In this document: positions 11,635 through 21,830 of the stretch, piece by piece | How positions within the stretch are numbered: the stretch's first letter is position 1 | Layout of the letters: each line of letters starts with the position of its first letter | DNA from: Takakia lepidozioides | Taxonomy: Eukaryota > Streptophyta > Takakiopsida > Takakiales > Takakiaceae | DNA: 64,000 bases | Assembly (NCBI GenBank): GCA_030704615.1 | Contig: CM060731.1 | Coordinates: 13,950,001-14,014,000, forward strand | Direction: 5' to 3' | Translations under genes and position numbers: made by a program | Notes under the pieces: generated by a model | The model's database searches: none | What the model was told of the DNA's origin: nothing | The model's input: only the letters and a program-made list of their open reading frames with translations

Positions 11635-11708
11635 TGGTCGGGCTAGGGATTGAACCTAGGACCTCTTCCATTCCGATGGGGTGCTCTACCATTGAGCTAC
11701 CCCTCCCT
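11635..11708 (-). ncRNA. tRNA-like fold inside the TRIM 5' LTR
   Basis: Second copy of the same tRNA-like sequence. The D arm (AGCTCAATGGTAGAGC), the T arm and the B box (GGTTCAATCCC) are kept, while the anticodon stem is weakened (CCCCA against GGAAG). It is part of the LTR, not an independent tRNA gene. Confidence 0.65.
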
Positions 11709-12213
11709 TTCCATTCTCAAAGTGCTGTGCGCAAGGGCTATAGCCTTGACACCTCCAACTAACCAAGTTAGTCGTTATGGGGGACACTATGGGCTGCTCC
11801 ACTTTGCAGCACCTTGGTCATAGTCCAGCCGAGACAGGGATGGACATTTTCTTGAACCATCCAAGTCCCAACACAAGGTTCATACAGTGTCGGGTTTGGT
11901 ATAAAGTGATGACCTCTAAAGTGCCCATATGGAAGAACAAGACCTTCAGACGGGAACCTGCTCGACGCTGCTCTGTGAGGGCTGCGAAGCACCGAAGAGA
12001 GTATGTTTTTGGAGTTTCTGATACGATTGGACTGAAGGACTGTTGACGATGCCCAGGGGAAGAAGCTCATCTTTGCTATTTCTACGAATAGCCGATGATT
12101 CTTACCAACCCCTGCAATACATCAGTAAGCATGACATGACCTAGGTGAGTAAGTTCAGCTCCGCATCTTTTCTGCCCTATGAAAGCATGTAGGGACGACG
12201 TGATATGCCTAAA

Positions 12214-14064
12214 TTACGTATTAAACGGCAAAGTTCGAATTTCAAATGGAGGTTTAGTGTGAATACCTTGAATGGAGGTGGGACGACAACCACAAATAGA
12301 TATCCGTGCTGCCGGATAGTCAGATAGTTTCTTGAAGAAAGTGATGAGTTGCCTCAGGTCCATTGACATTGGTGGAACCATCCTTAGTTGCTGCTCTTCT
12401 TTCTCCCATACAACGATGGAAGAAAGTACACGTGCAATGACAAGTTGAAGCTCTAGGTATTGACCAGCCGTGATTGTTGCGGAGTACCAAAGAGCAATGA
12501 CTGTCTCCACTGCTGCAGGTCCCCGAGTGACGAGGAGCATCATGATCAAGAGATTGCGGGCCGCAGCCACAGGTGAACTACTTTTCGAATTTATTATATG
12601 CATAACAGTCGATTTCTGAATGAAGCGGGTACCTCGCTCAGGGTCTCAATCACGGAGTTCAAGTCGACACACCCATCGAACACTAGACGAACGTCATTGT
12701 CCCTCAATTCGCTCTCGAGCTTGAGAGTTTGGGGATGAAGAATACCATAGGCCGGTCGGTCTTCCCAGATTTCTGGAAGAGAATCACTTTTCTCAATCTC
12801 GTCTTCGATGCCTGTATATTTGAAAAAGAAAACTTTAGAGAAACCGTAATTTCTGAGGGATAAAGATGGAAGCTAGAATGGTGCCACAACAGATTGAACT
12901 GTTGATTAAATCTGGCCCAGACCCCATGCACATTTCACGAAGGTTTATGGGTGCAATGTTTTGGTGCCATTCAAATGCCTTACTATTTGTACAGACAGGT
13001 CGTATTTAGAACAAGTTGCTGGGCTGATACATGTCGTACTGAAACTTTCATATATTCTTGAGACATTTCACGAGTAATCGTGGTAATAATCAAGAGTAGT
13101 GCTGCAACAGTCCTAGTTGATTTCACAAATTCTTTAATGAATACCTTCTGGCTTGCCATCCTGATGCTGATCAGTCCCACAGGCGCTATCCGTCGCTTTC
13201 TGGCATTCATCTTTGTGCTTCCGCTCCCAGTGCTCTGTCTGGCATTTTTCGCTGCAGTAGCTCACCAGATTGCACTTTTTGCACCAAGAATCTCCCGCGT
13301 TCAAACACCTTTCTCCCTCCACGTCCAGCCAATTGCTGCAAGAGGGGAAGTGGAGTGGTCAAAACGGTTGCAGGATACAGGCCATGGCACTCGATCAGGT
13401 TCACGACCGCGTACAAAAACTCGTTTAATACAGCTGGAGTGTTGTTCTTCACTGCCTTCGGACCACTTGATCTACTAGTTCCACCAGAAGTACTGGCAGT
13501 TTGTGAATCCTGCACCGCGCTTGAATCATCTGGAGCCAGATAAAAACCAGTTTCGTCACAATCTTTGTATTCTCCATAAACAAGCAGTTTCATTGACGGA
13601 TGCCGCAACAAAAACGCTGAGATCGCATTCTTCTTGGTTTTCACAGAGGCCATTTTTTCCAAAAATTTCTTGAGATCTTCTATTGTAGCGTCCTCAGTAT
13701 GTTCGAGGTATATCCTCCATGCTGCAGCCGCACGCGCCGTAAGGAGAACAGCAAGCTCGTCAGGCCCGTCATCGCCATTGTCTTCTTCCAACGGAGGCAT
13801 GTCATCATCTCCTAGCCACACTCTAATGTCACCAACCAGAACGGAATTGACATAGTACAGGGGTGTTTCAGATTCAGGTTGAACAGAGGCCATGATCCCG
13901 TCATGGCCACTGTCTTCCTCCAACGGAGGCATGTCATCATCCAGTACGGAATTGACATGATCATCTACTATTTCTGGAGAAGCCAGTTCAAGATTACCTC
14001 GCGTACTGGGCTCTACTGCAGAAGCCTTCTGTGATCTAGATAGAAGCCACTGGTTCATTGTCAT
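12214..14064 (-). CDS. MYND zinc finger protein with a DUF4470-like region
   Basis: The minus-strand frame from an ATG at 14064 to about 13340 encodes an acidic N-terminal half with a duplicated DDDMPPLEED motif and a helical segment. In another frame, after the acceptor-like CCCCTCTTGCAG, 13338-13140 encodes a clear MYND finger: WCKKCNLVSYCSEKCQ followed by HWERKHKDEC. An exon from about 12805 (EDEIEKSDSLPEIWED, then VRLVFDGCVDLNSVIETLSE) and one at about 12625-12214 (SPVAAARNLLIMMLLV, ALWYSATI) match the order of DUF4470, which often accompanies MYND. The joint before the MYND would need a very short intron or is a frameshift, so the gene may be broken. MYND fingers bind proline-rich partners; the role here is unknown. 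The C-terminal end is not fixed. Confidence 0.55.
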
Positions 14065-14073
14065 TGTGGGCAA

Positions 14074-15128
14074 GAAATTCAGTGACAGGCTGCTGCGTGC
14101 AAATCAAGGCTGACGTCCTACTCTCCTTCCTGAAGGATTATATCAGAAGTAAGAACCTGGACAACCCGGCCATATGAAGATCAGGTCTGCATGTGAGGGC
14201 CGAATGTGCACCTCGAAAACCCAGGTTCGACAGAGAGGCGTCCCGAGGAATCTACACTGTGCTACTCTTGTTCAAAAAGCTCTGTTATCTCACTAGACGG
14301 CACGCCGACTTGACTTATGTGGGAGAGGTGACCAAACTGCAGATTGACAATTTAAGATGATCAATATCATGCGGCATGTCGTCGGAGAGTCGAGTTGTAG
14401 AGACAACCAATTGCAATTTGAATTGGAAACGGTCATCTACCAAACCTGACCTTGGCGCTCGCCAAACGGTCATCTGCATGGGCAGCCAGAGAAACCGATT
14501 TCCTTCGGGCTGGTCATGTGCCCTGTCTGCCCCTTCGTTTGAACCTCTCCTCACTCTCCGACGTTTGAAGCCATTAATGCAGCGGTTTCTTGCAATCCTG
14601 GATTTAGGGTTGAGCAATGGGTCACATAATCAAAACATGCTGCACATCGTAAAAGGTCCGCAGCTCAAAGACAAATTCGAGAGAACAGACCATTCAGTTA
14701 GACCATCTCAGACGCAGATCGCAGACCCATGAGCGTTACCATTCAGAGATGCACTTTGTGCACGCCGAAGTTTGAAACTTTCACAGATTCGCTGGGTCCA
14801 CAGCATTTGAAGTAATATTGTATGAGGAGCTCTTAAGTAAATAATGTATGTTAAGCTCGCATTCATAGAGACGCACATATTTCCTCAAGCACGATGTGAT
14901 CCATGATAGGAGCCATGAATATTCACACACATACCTGATTGCTTTGCTTCTATAAAATCCAGATATAGCTCAAAATTTTCGATGATATTTTGCCATGGTT
15001 CAATGGCATGGTACGCTAGTGTCGATTTCTGCTTGAGATTTTGAGATCATGTCAGCCTAAGTTGCCGTTGCAATCATCAGGGGATAAATCCTCGCCATTA
15101 TCCATCATCGTGTCATACATATGCATTA
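14074..15128. other. Intergenic; no gene recognised
   Basis: Upstream flank of the MYND gene and downstream end of the transposase-like gene. It contains the second copy (15086-15131) of the repeat shared with 11020-11075. No supported coding frame. Confidence 0.5.
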
Positions 15129-16694
15129 TCAATATAGTGGGTGCAGTAGGATTTCCGCAAAACGGCATAGTTGCAGGTGCTCCTCTTGCAACTCCAATTT
15201 TATGGAATTTTTTGTGTGCTGACGAAGGGACTGGGTCCAATGAAAGAGACAAGTGCGTTCCCGGCCTTGCATTGGTATTTTCGGGTCACCAGAGCCAAAC
15301 ACAGTCCGCACAACATTCCAATTAGCTTGTGCACTGTCTGCCATGAACCCTGTGAAATTTGCATCTGGCAAACCATGAACTCTCATGACGTTAACTAGAG
15401 CCTTCCACATAAGAATTTGGGACTCTGTGTCCTCCGACTGCATGTCACAAACAACAATAGTTATAACTCGCTGGTACGTAGGATCATACACATGACAGGC
15501 CATGGTCGTCCAATCCTTCACTCGCTTCACGTGATCAAACATTACCCAGGACTTATGAAGATCACCCCCGGCCTGCATTCTACGCACCAGGCTAACTCCA
15601 GAACCCTCCGCAACAGTGGACATCTTGAACAAGTATACTTTTGGGGACCCCTGTCCTGGGAAAACACTGTCCTGGATGAAGTCGTATCGACTTCTGCGCT
15701 TCAATTCTAAGATGTTATCTACGTATCCTTTGTTGCTTGCCCCAGTCCTAAGGACGTTGATTTGATAACGAACATTTGGTTAAGCCAATGTTGAGAAATG
15801 GTCCATCAGAAAGTCAAGCGATGCACTATCAAACTTAGTCGTTGTCTCGTCTGACTCCCCCAGCAGATGTTTGTGCAGGAAGCCTTTGTTTGCTGCCATA
15901 GCAATGGCTGATGGTGATGCAGTGGGAGCATTTTGAAATTTTTGCTGAAGCAGCGAACGCACTGTCTCAACACTCCCCCTGCAATCTCCTCGCGACACTG
16001 GATGGGCATGGGTGCCAAAATGGATACAAGCCCGTGTGAGGTGGTTGATATGGTGTAGCACGTAATACATCCGTGCATTGCATTCCGCCATGCATTGTGG
16101 CACGACTTTGCAAAACTTGCAAACGACGGAACTGCTCTTTGGAGGAGCACACCCTACTTGAAATGGGTTGTCGTAGACTCCCTCCCACTCCGTCTCATTT
16201 GCCACACCGGCCATTTGGAAATGCTGGCAATCTGAATTTGCACAACGTAAGTGCCCAGCGCAAATGGATCTCCGAAACTTCAGGCCATGTGGATTACAGA
16301 TATTGGAAGTTTTAGTCCGACACCATGGTTGTCCATCGTGTTTCTTGTCCATGCCCGCCATGAGTCCAGCCAAACCTCCACATGACGTCGGAGGTGGCAG
16401 TTCAAAAACGATGTCTCCATCAAAGTAATGGGGTAGAAATTTTCGCTCTTTTGGATCCGCTGTGTTTCCCAACAATGCCTCTCACATCGCTCTTGCATCC
16501 TGGCAATCCCTCAACGACTGCAACTTGGGAATGACACTAATGATCTCCTGGACATCATGGTCTACCAGTATAGGAGGGTTCGTAGGAAGAGGGACCTCCG
16601 TGACATCGTCTTCCGAACTGTCCGAGAGCTCGACAAATGTCGTGGAGGTAGTTTCTTCTGTCTTGATGGGGACCGACTTTGGCGCCTGCGCCAC
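15129..16694 (-). pseudogene. DDE-transposase-like gene with in-frame stops
   Basis: One minus-strand frame runs through 16694-16482, 16475-15780 and 15777-15129, interrupted only by a TGA (about 16482) and a TAA (15780). The N-terminal part has an acidic serine-rich tract (FVELSDSSEDDV), which may be a SUMO-interacting motif. The middle has a cysteine/histidine cluster (CANSDCQHF, CKFCKVVPQC), a possible zinc-binding DNA-recognition region. The last part (VVCDMQSEDTESQ, then GFMADSAQANW, then CLFHWTQSL) has the spacing of a MULE-type DDE core, with two aspartates visible. I do not recognise the exact family. It is probably a decayed transposon gene. Confidence 0.45.
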
Positions 16695-17245
16695 CGAAGC
16701 TGCTGTTCCAGGCGTGAATATAGTGTCCGATGAAAGGCGTCTCTGATCTCCATGAACGCGGTACTTGGCGGGTGAAACTCTCTACTCTCTTCGACTATCC
16801 CGTTTATGCGGCTTCTGAACCTGCGTTCCCTCGACCTTCCCACTACTGTCATACACCTCTCGGACCACATGGACGGTCCCTGGCTCAAAGCGGAATGTTA
16901 TGCAAATCAAATCCTCCTCAACAACGGCCAGGCCATTGTCGTCGGCCACGGCGCTCAGGTACTCGGCTTACAGAGGGGAGTACAGTGTTACCACATCTGA
17001 GGTGGGAGACATGGGACGCATGGACTGGGATGAAGCACACTGGACAATGTGGGGGACTCCTATTCTGTATTCATACTGTTTATCTTCGCACAGTATACTT
17101 TCTCTTTTCCATCATTCTCATGATAATCTTGCAGCGTTTCGCCGCCCTAAAAACAGCTCAACAGTATTAAGAATTACGAGGGTGCGTTCAATTTTCTGAC
17201 AATGACATATTTCCCTCGGACAAACCTGCAGCCTTACATTCCACC

Positions 17246-17395
17246 TCGCAGAAGCTCAAAAACAATACAAAGAGTATGCAGATCAACATCGTCAACTCCA
17301 ACCCCAGTTCAAGGTCGGAGATCGTGTGTGGCTTCTTCGACGAGACATACAAACCTCGCGACCATCAAGGAAATTGGATTATCAACGTCTGGGCC
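17246..17395 (+). pseudogene. Chromovirus integrase C-terminal end, left part of a split element
   Basis: The frame reads AEAQKQYKEYADQHRQLQ, then FKVGDRVWLLRRDIQTSRPS, then KLDYQRLG, the classical C-terminal integrase segment leading to the GPF/Y motif of chromoviruses. The last codons (CTG GGC C..) are completed by CA TTC at 30106, so the GPF motif is cut by the 17396-30102 insertion. The upstream part of this chromovirus is not recognisable. Confidence 0.85.
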
Positions 17396-17722
17396 TGTCA
17401 AGTTATTTTACCACTAGTGTGAAACTAGCTAGGAAATAGCTAGCTTTTACATATTGACATTTGGGATTGGCCCAAGTGTCAATCCAGGGGTCAAGGCAGA
17501 TTTAGGCCCTGGAGTGGTTATCTTCACGGCAAGCGTGGGAGGCTCATCTTTCTCGAGTTGAGCCTCACCGCGCCTAGCTATGGCGCCGTAGTGTGGATTC
17601 CCCATGGCGTGGGGTGCACTTGGCTTGACTTGTATTTGAGTGATGAGGTTATATATGCATGAGTTTATGCTTCAGCTTTGTGAGCTCGCATGAGCTTGTG
17701 CTTGTATTCTTCTTCTTTATCA
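17396..17722 (+). repeat. L terminal block, 5' copy (TGTCAAG...TTATCA)
   Basis: 327 bp, matching 29587-29913 base for base as far as I can read, and close to the L block at 4082. It starts TGTC at the host junction and ends CA directly before the primer site. It contains GGCTCATCTTTCTCGAG at 17541-17557, the complement of the primer site; this would be the transcript start if self-priming operates. Confidence 0.9.
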
Positions 17723-17738
17723 CTCGAGAAAGATGAGC
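17723..17738 (+). promoter_or_regulatory. Putative self-priming primer-binding site
   Basis: CTCGAGAAAGATGAGC directly follows the CA end of L and is a perfect 16-base reverse complement of 17542-17557 inside L. No sequence complementary to a common tRNA 3' end (TGG...) is present at the expected position. This matches the Tf1/sushi type of self-primed reverse transcription, in which the folded 5' end of the RNA serves as primer. The mechanism here is inferred. Confidence 0.7.
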
Positions 17739-19250
17739 TCGTATCTGTGAGTGCCAGATACGAGTTAGTTGTAGCACTTGTGGTTTTTGCTTGAGAATGA
17801 GAGAAACCAAGTTGTTATGCAAGGAGCACCATGGAGCTCTTGGTTGTTAGAAGCGGAGGCGATGTGGTTTACGAGGTGGTAGACCTTGGCATTCGCTCTT
17901 CAGCTTCAGAGATGAAAGCACCATGCTGCAGGTAATTCCAGAGCACCTTGATGGTCTCAGATTGTGTACATGCATGAGCAAGCACGATTGGGAAGAGGAC
18001 CAGTCAAGAGCAAGTTATAGTGGCTTTGGGGTGCAAAGCTGAGAACTGGACCTGGGAATGCGAGCTTTCATTGTGTGAAGGATTGCAAGACCAAGCGAAA
18101 GGGCTGATTTGGCTTGGGGCAAATCAATGCACTTTGTGGAGTATGGTGAGATTGGGTTTCAATCTCGAGCTTCAGCATTGAGAGGGCTCTTGTCATGGCG
18201 AGAGCAGGGCTGGAACAGGAGCTAAGAGGTGCGGCAAGGCCATGGAATGTGCACCTGGGGTTTCAGAGCTTGGAAGACGAGCTCTTGCACCACAAGAGAA
18301 GTGTCTTGTGGCTGGAAATGTAAGCCTTAGGGTTTCAGGAGCTTGGCAAAGGCTGTGGAGTGCTTAGTCTTGTCTTAGAGAGCATCAAGGAGCCAAGGAG
18401 CCAAGATAGGGGGCTGATATCTCTTGTGTGAAGAGGTTGCATGTGTGGAGCATGTATTCAGCTCATTGAAGCTTCCATCTTCAAGCTTGGAGGGCAAGCA
18501 AGGAAGAGGGAAGGGCTGACTTCCCTTATGTGAGGGCAATGTATATGTGGAGCATGCTATCAGCCTGGTGAAGGCTTGCACTTTTAGGTGTGGGAGTGCA
18601 AGAAAGGAAGGAAGGGGCTGGTTTCCCTGTAGGGCATGTAGAGCATGCTTTCAGCCTGCTGAAGCTTGTATTATCAGGTTTGTGGGTGCAAGAAATGAAG
18701 CAAAGGAGCTGATTCTCTTATGGTGAGAGTGGGGCATGTGTGGAGCATGCCTTCAGCCCATTGAGGCTCTTGTTTTCAAGCCTTAGAGAGCTAGAACGGA
18801 AGGTCTAGGGCTGGTTTCCACTTGGAGTGAAAGAACAGCACTTGTAGGGCCTATGTGAGTTGGGGTTTCAACTTCAAGCTTGAAGGGAGCGCAACTCTTG
18901 AAGCAACAGGTGTAGAGGGCTGGAATAGGCTCTAAGACAGATGCTATGGCCAATGAGGGAGTGCTTGAATGAGTGCTCACAAGGGCTGGGAACCAGCAGG
19001 GCTTGGTTGTTTTGCCATTGAGTTTAGTGGCGTGTTTGGGGAGGTTAAGTGAGAAAGAAGGCTTGGTTTGTGGCAACCACCTCATGGCTTAGGGCTACTA
19101 TGGTGGTGTGTGGGAGCCGAAAGAGCAAAGATACCTTGCTGATTTCCTCACAGCCACCATAGCTCGGTGGAAAGAAGCCTAGAGTCCAAGAGACACAAAC
19201 CCTAGCTTGGCGTGGCTAAACCCCTTGGAGAAATGGCTAAACTGCCAGAG
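17739..19250 (+). other. Element leader with degenerate repeats of about 100-120 bp
   Basis: Non-coding leader. From about 18370 to 18790 a unit containing GTGGAGCATG...TCAGCC..(T/A)TGAAGCTT and GGTGCAAGAAA.GAAG recurs about four times with strong divergence. Frequent AAGCTTG/GAGCTTG words suggest an older expansion. No supported coding frame. Confidence 0.5.
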
Positions 19251-19255
19251 CGGCC

Positions 19256-21560
19256 ATGTGTGGGGCTGTGTCAGGCTGTGGCAAGCTGTGACGGGCTGTG
19301 ACGGGCTGTGTCAGGCTGTGGCGAGCTGTGACTGGGGTGACGGGCTGTGGCAAGCTGTGACAGGCTGTGCCCTGTGCCCTGGGGCTGTGACGGGCTGTGT
19401 CAGGCTGTGACAGGCTGTGCCCAGTGGCCTTTTGGGGCTGTGACGGGCTGTGCGGGCTGTGACAGGCTGTGCCCTGAGGCCTGTGGGCTGTGACGGGCTG
19501 TGACAGGCTGTGCCCATGGCCTTTGGGGCTGTGATGGCTGTGAGGGGGCTGTGACAGGCCGTGCCTGAGGCCTTTGAGGCTGTGATGGGCTGTGATGGGC
19601 TGTGATAGGCTGTGACAGGCTGTGCCCTGTGCCCTGTGGGGCTGTGACGGGCTGTGTCAGGCTGTGACAGGCTGAGCCCATGGCCTTTGGGGCTGTGACG
19701 GGCTGTGCGGGGCTGTGACAGGCTGTGCCCATGGCCTTTGGGGCTGTGATGGGCTGTGAGGGGCTGTGACAGGCCGTGCCTGAGGCCTTTGAGGCTGTGA
19801 TGGGCTGTGATGGGCTGTGACAGGCTGTGCCCTGTGCCCTGTGGGGCTGTGACGGGCTGTGTCAGGCTGTGACAGGCTGTGCCCAGTGGCCTTTGGGGCT
19901 GTGACGGGCTGTGCGGGGCTGTGACAGGCTGTGCCCTGAGGCCTGTGGGGCTGTGACGGGCTGTGACAGGCTGTGCCCATGGCCTTTGGGGCTGTGATGG
20001 GCTGTGAGGGCTGTGACAGGCCGTGCCTGAGGCCTTTGAGGCTGTGACGGGCTGTGAGGGGCTGTGACAGGCCGTGCCCATGGCCTTTGGGGCTGTGACG
20101 GGCTGTGAGGGGCTGTGACAGGCCGTGCCCATGGCCTTTGGGGCTGTGACGGGCTGTGACGGGCTGTGAGGGGCTGTGACAGGCCGTGCCTGAGGCCTTT
20201 GGGGCTGTGATGGGCTGTGAGGGGTTGTGACAGGCCCTGCCTGAGGCCTTTGGGGCTGTGACGGGCTGTGAGGGGCTGTGACAGGCCGTGCCTGAGGCCT
20301 TTGAGGCTGTGACGGGCTGTGAGGGGCTGTGACAGGCCGTGCCCATGGCCTTTGGGGCTGTGACGGGCTGTGAGGGGCTGTGACAGGCCGCGCCTGAGCC
20401 TTTGGGGCTGTGACGGGCTGTGAGGGGCTGTGACAGGCCGTGCCTGAGGCCTTTGGGGCTGTGATGGGCTGTGACAGGCCGTGCCTGAGGCCTTGAGGCT
20501 GTGACGGGCTGTGAGGGGCTGTGACAGTCCGTGCCTGAGGCCTTTGAGGCTGTGACGGGCTGTGAGGGGCTGTGACAGGCCGTGCCTGAGGCCTTTGAGG
20601 CTGTGACGGGCTGTGAGGGGCTGTGACAGGCCGTGCCCATGGCCTTTGGGGCTGTGACGGGCTGTGACGGGCCGTGCCCATGGCCTTTGGGGCTGTGACG
20701 GGCTGTGAGGGGCTGTGACAGGCCGTGCCTGAGGCCTTTGGGGCTGTGATGGGCTGTGAGGGGCTGTGACAGGCCGTGCCTGAGGCCTTTGGGGCTGTGA
20801 CGGGCTGTGACGGGCTGTGACAGGCCGTGCCTGAGGCCTTTGAGGCTGTGACGGGCTGTGAGGGGCTGTGACAGGCCGTGCCCATGGCCTTTGGGGCTGT
20901 GACGGGCTGTGACGGGCTGTGACAGGCCGTGCCTGAGGCCTTTGGGGCTGTGACGGGCTGTGAGGGGCTGTGACAGGCCGTGCCTGAGCCTTTGGGGCTG
21001 TGATGGGCTGTGACAGGCCGTGCCTGAGGCCTTTGAGGCTGTGACGGGCTGTGAGGGGCTGTGACAGGCCGTGCCCAAGGCCTTTGGGGCTGTGACGGGC
21101 TGTGAGGGGCTGTGACAGGCCGTGCCCATGGCCTTTGGGGCTGTGACGGGCTGTGAGGGGCTGTGACAGGCCGTGCCTGAGGCCTTTGAGGCTGTGACGG
21201 GCTGTGAGGGGCTGTGACAGGCCGTGCCTGAGGCCTTTGAGGCTGTGACGGGCTGTGAGGGGCTGTGACAGGCCGTGCCCATGGCCTTTGGGCTGTGACG
21301 GGCTGTGAGGGGCTGTGACAGGCCGTGCCTGAGGCCTTTGGGCTGTGACGGCTGTGAGGGGCTGTGACAGGCCGTGCCTGAGGCCTTTGGGGCTGTGATG
21401 GGCTGTGACAGGCCGTGCCCATGGCCTTTGGGGCTGTGACGGGCTGTGACAGGCCGTGCCTGAGGCCTTTGGGGCTGTGACGGCTGTGAGGGGCTGTGAC
21501 AGGCTGTGCCCAGTGGCCTGTGGGACTGTGACGGCTGTGACCAGTGAGCTGTGTGGGCCT
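19256..21560 (+). repeat. 51-bp minisatellite in the element leader
   Basis: About 45 units of roughly 51 bp, themselves built from 10-bp GGCTGTGA(C/G)GG words and a GGCCGTGCC(TGAGG/CATGG)CCTTTG block. The unit length is a multiple of three and lacks antisense stops, which produces very long antisense frames (17-residue repeats such as ACHSPSQPVTAPKAMGT). I treat those frames as by-products of the repeat, not genes. Shorter variant units (lacking one or two 10-mers) point to slippage. The array lies between the primer site and gag. Confidence 0.9.
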
Positions 21561-21830
21561 GTGCTGGTCTGTGGTGGCCCGTGTTGACCTGTGGATGGCC
21601 TGTGCTGACTCGTGGAGGCACTGGTGGACTAAGGACTGGCATGTGGTCTGGAAGGCCGAATTTTGAAGCTCGTGGAGGGCGGTTTGAGGAGTATCTTCAT
21701 GATATTCCCATGGTCATGCAAGTTCAGGTGTAGGCTATGTTAGGAACTTAGTATTCCAAACCATAAGCCGCAACAGGTTCTCTACCCGGTTACCTTGTGG
21801 AGAGGGGGTTAGGGACATGTTCATGACCGG

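Larger units (their letters stand above)
11392..11760 (-). mobile_element. Miniature LTR retrotransposon (TRIM) with tRNA-like LTRs
   Basis: Read on the minus strand: a 5' LTR of about 147 bp (11760-11614, ending TTCCAACA), immediately followed by TGGTATCGGAGCC (11613-11601), which closely matches the initiator-methionine tRNA primer site TGGTATCAGAGC. A 76-bp interior ends in the purine tract TTGAGGGGGAG, then comes a 146-bp 3' LTR (11537-11392) starting TGTTGGAGG and ending CCAACA. The interior has no coding capacity, so the element is non-autonomous and needs enzymes from another element. The two LTRs have diverged noticeably, so the insertion is not recent. No target duplication is visible. 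Confidence 0.85.

Noticed and set aside
11413-11708. Two functional tRNA genes
   Set aside because: Both lie inside LTR repeats, have C at position 33 and imperfect acceptor or anticodon stems.
13134-13322. Independent small MYND protein
   Set aside because: An acceptor-like site precedes it and the upstream frame has matching orientation and context, so it is treated as part of the larger gene.
19256-21560. Possible CRISPR-like array
   Set aside because: No unique spacers; continuous head-to-tail units and a eukaryotic context.
19311-21642. Very long antisense frames (600-700 codons) rich in HSPSQPVTAP
   Set aside because: They follow the 51-bp repeat unit exactly, overlap each other in two frames, and lie antisense in the leader of a retroelement. 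They are by-products of a three-divisible repeat.
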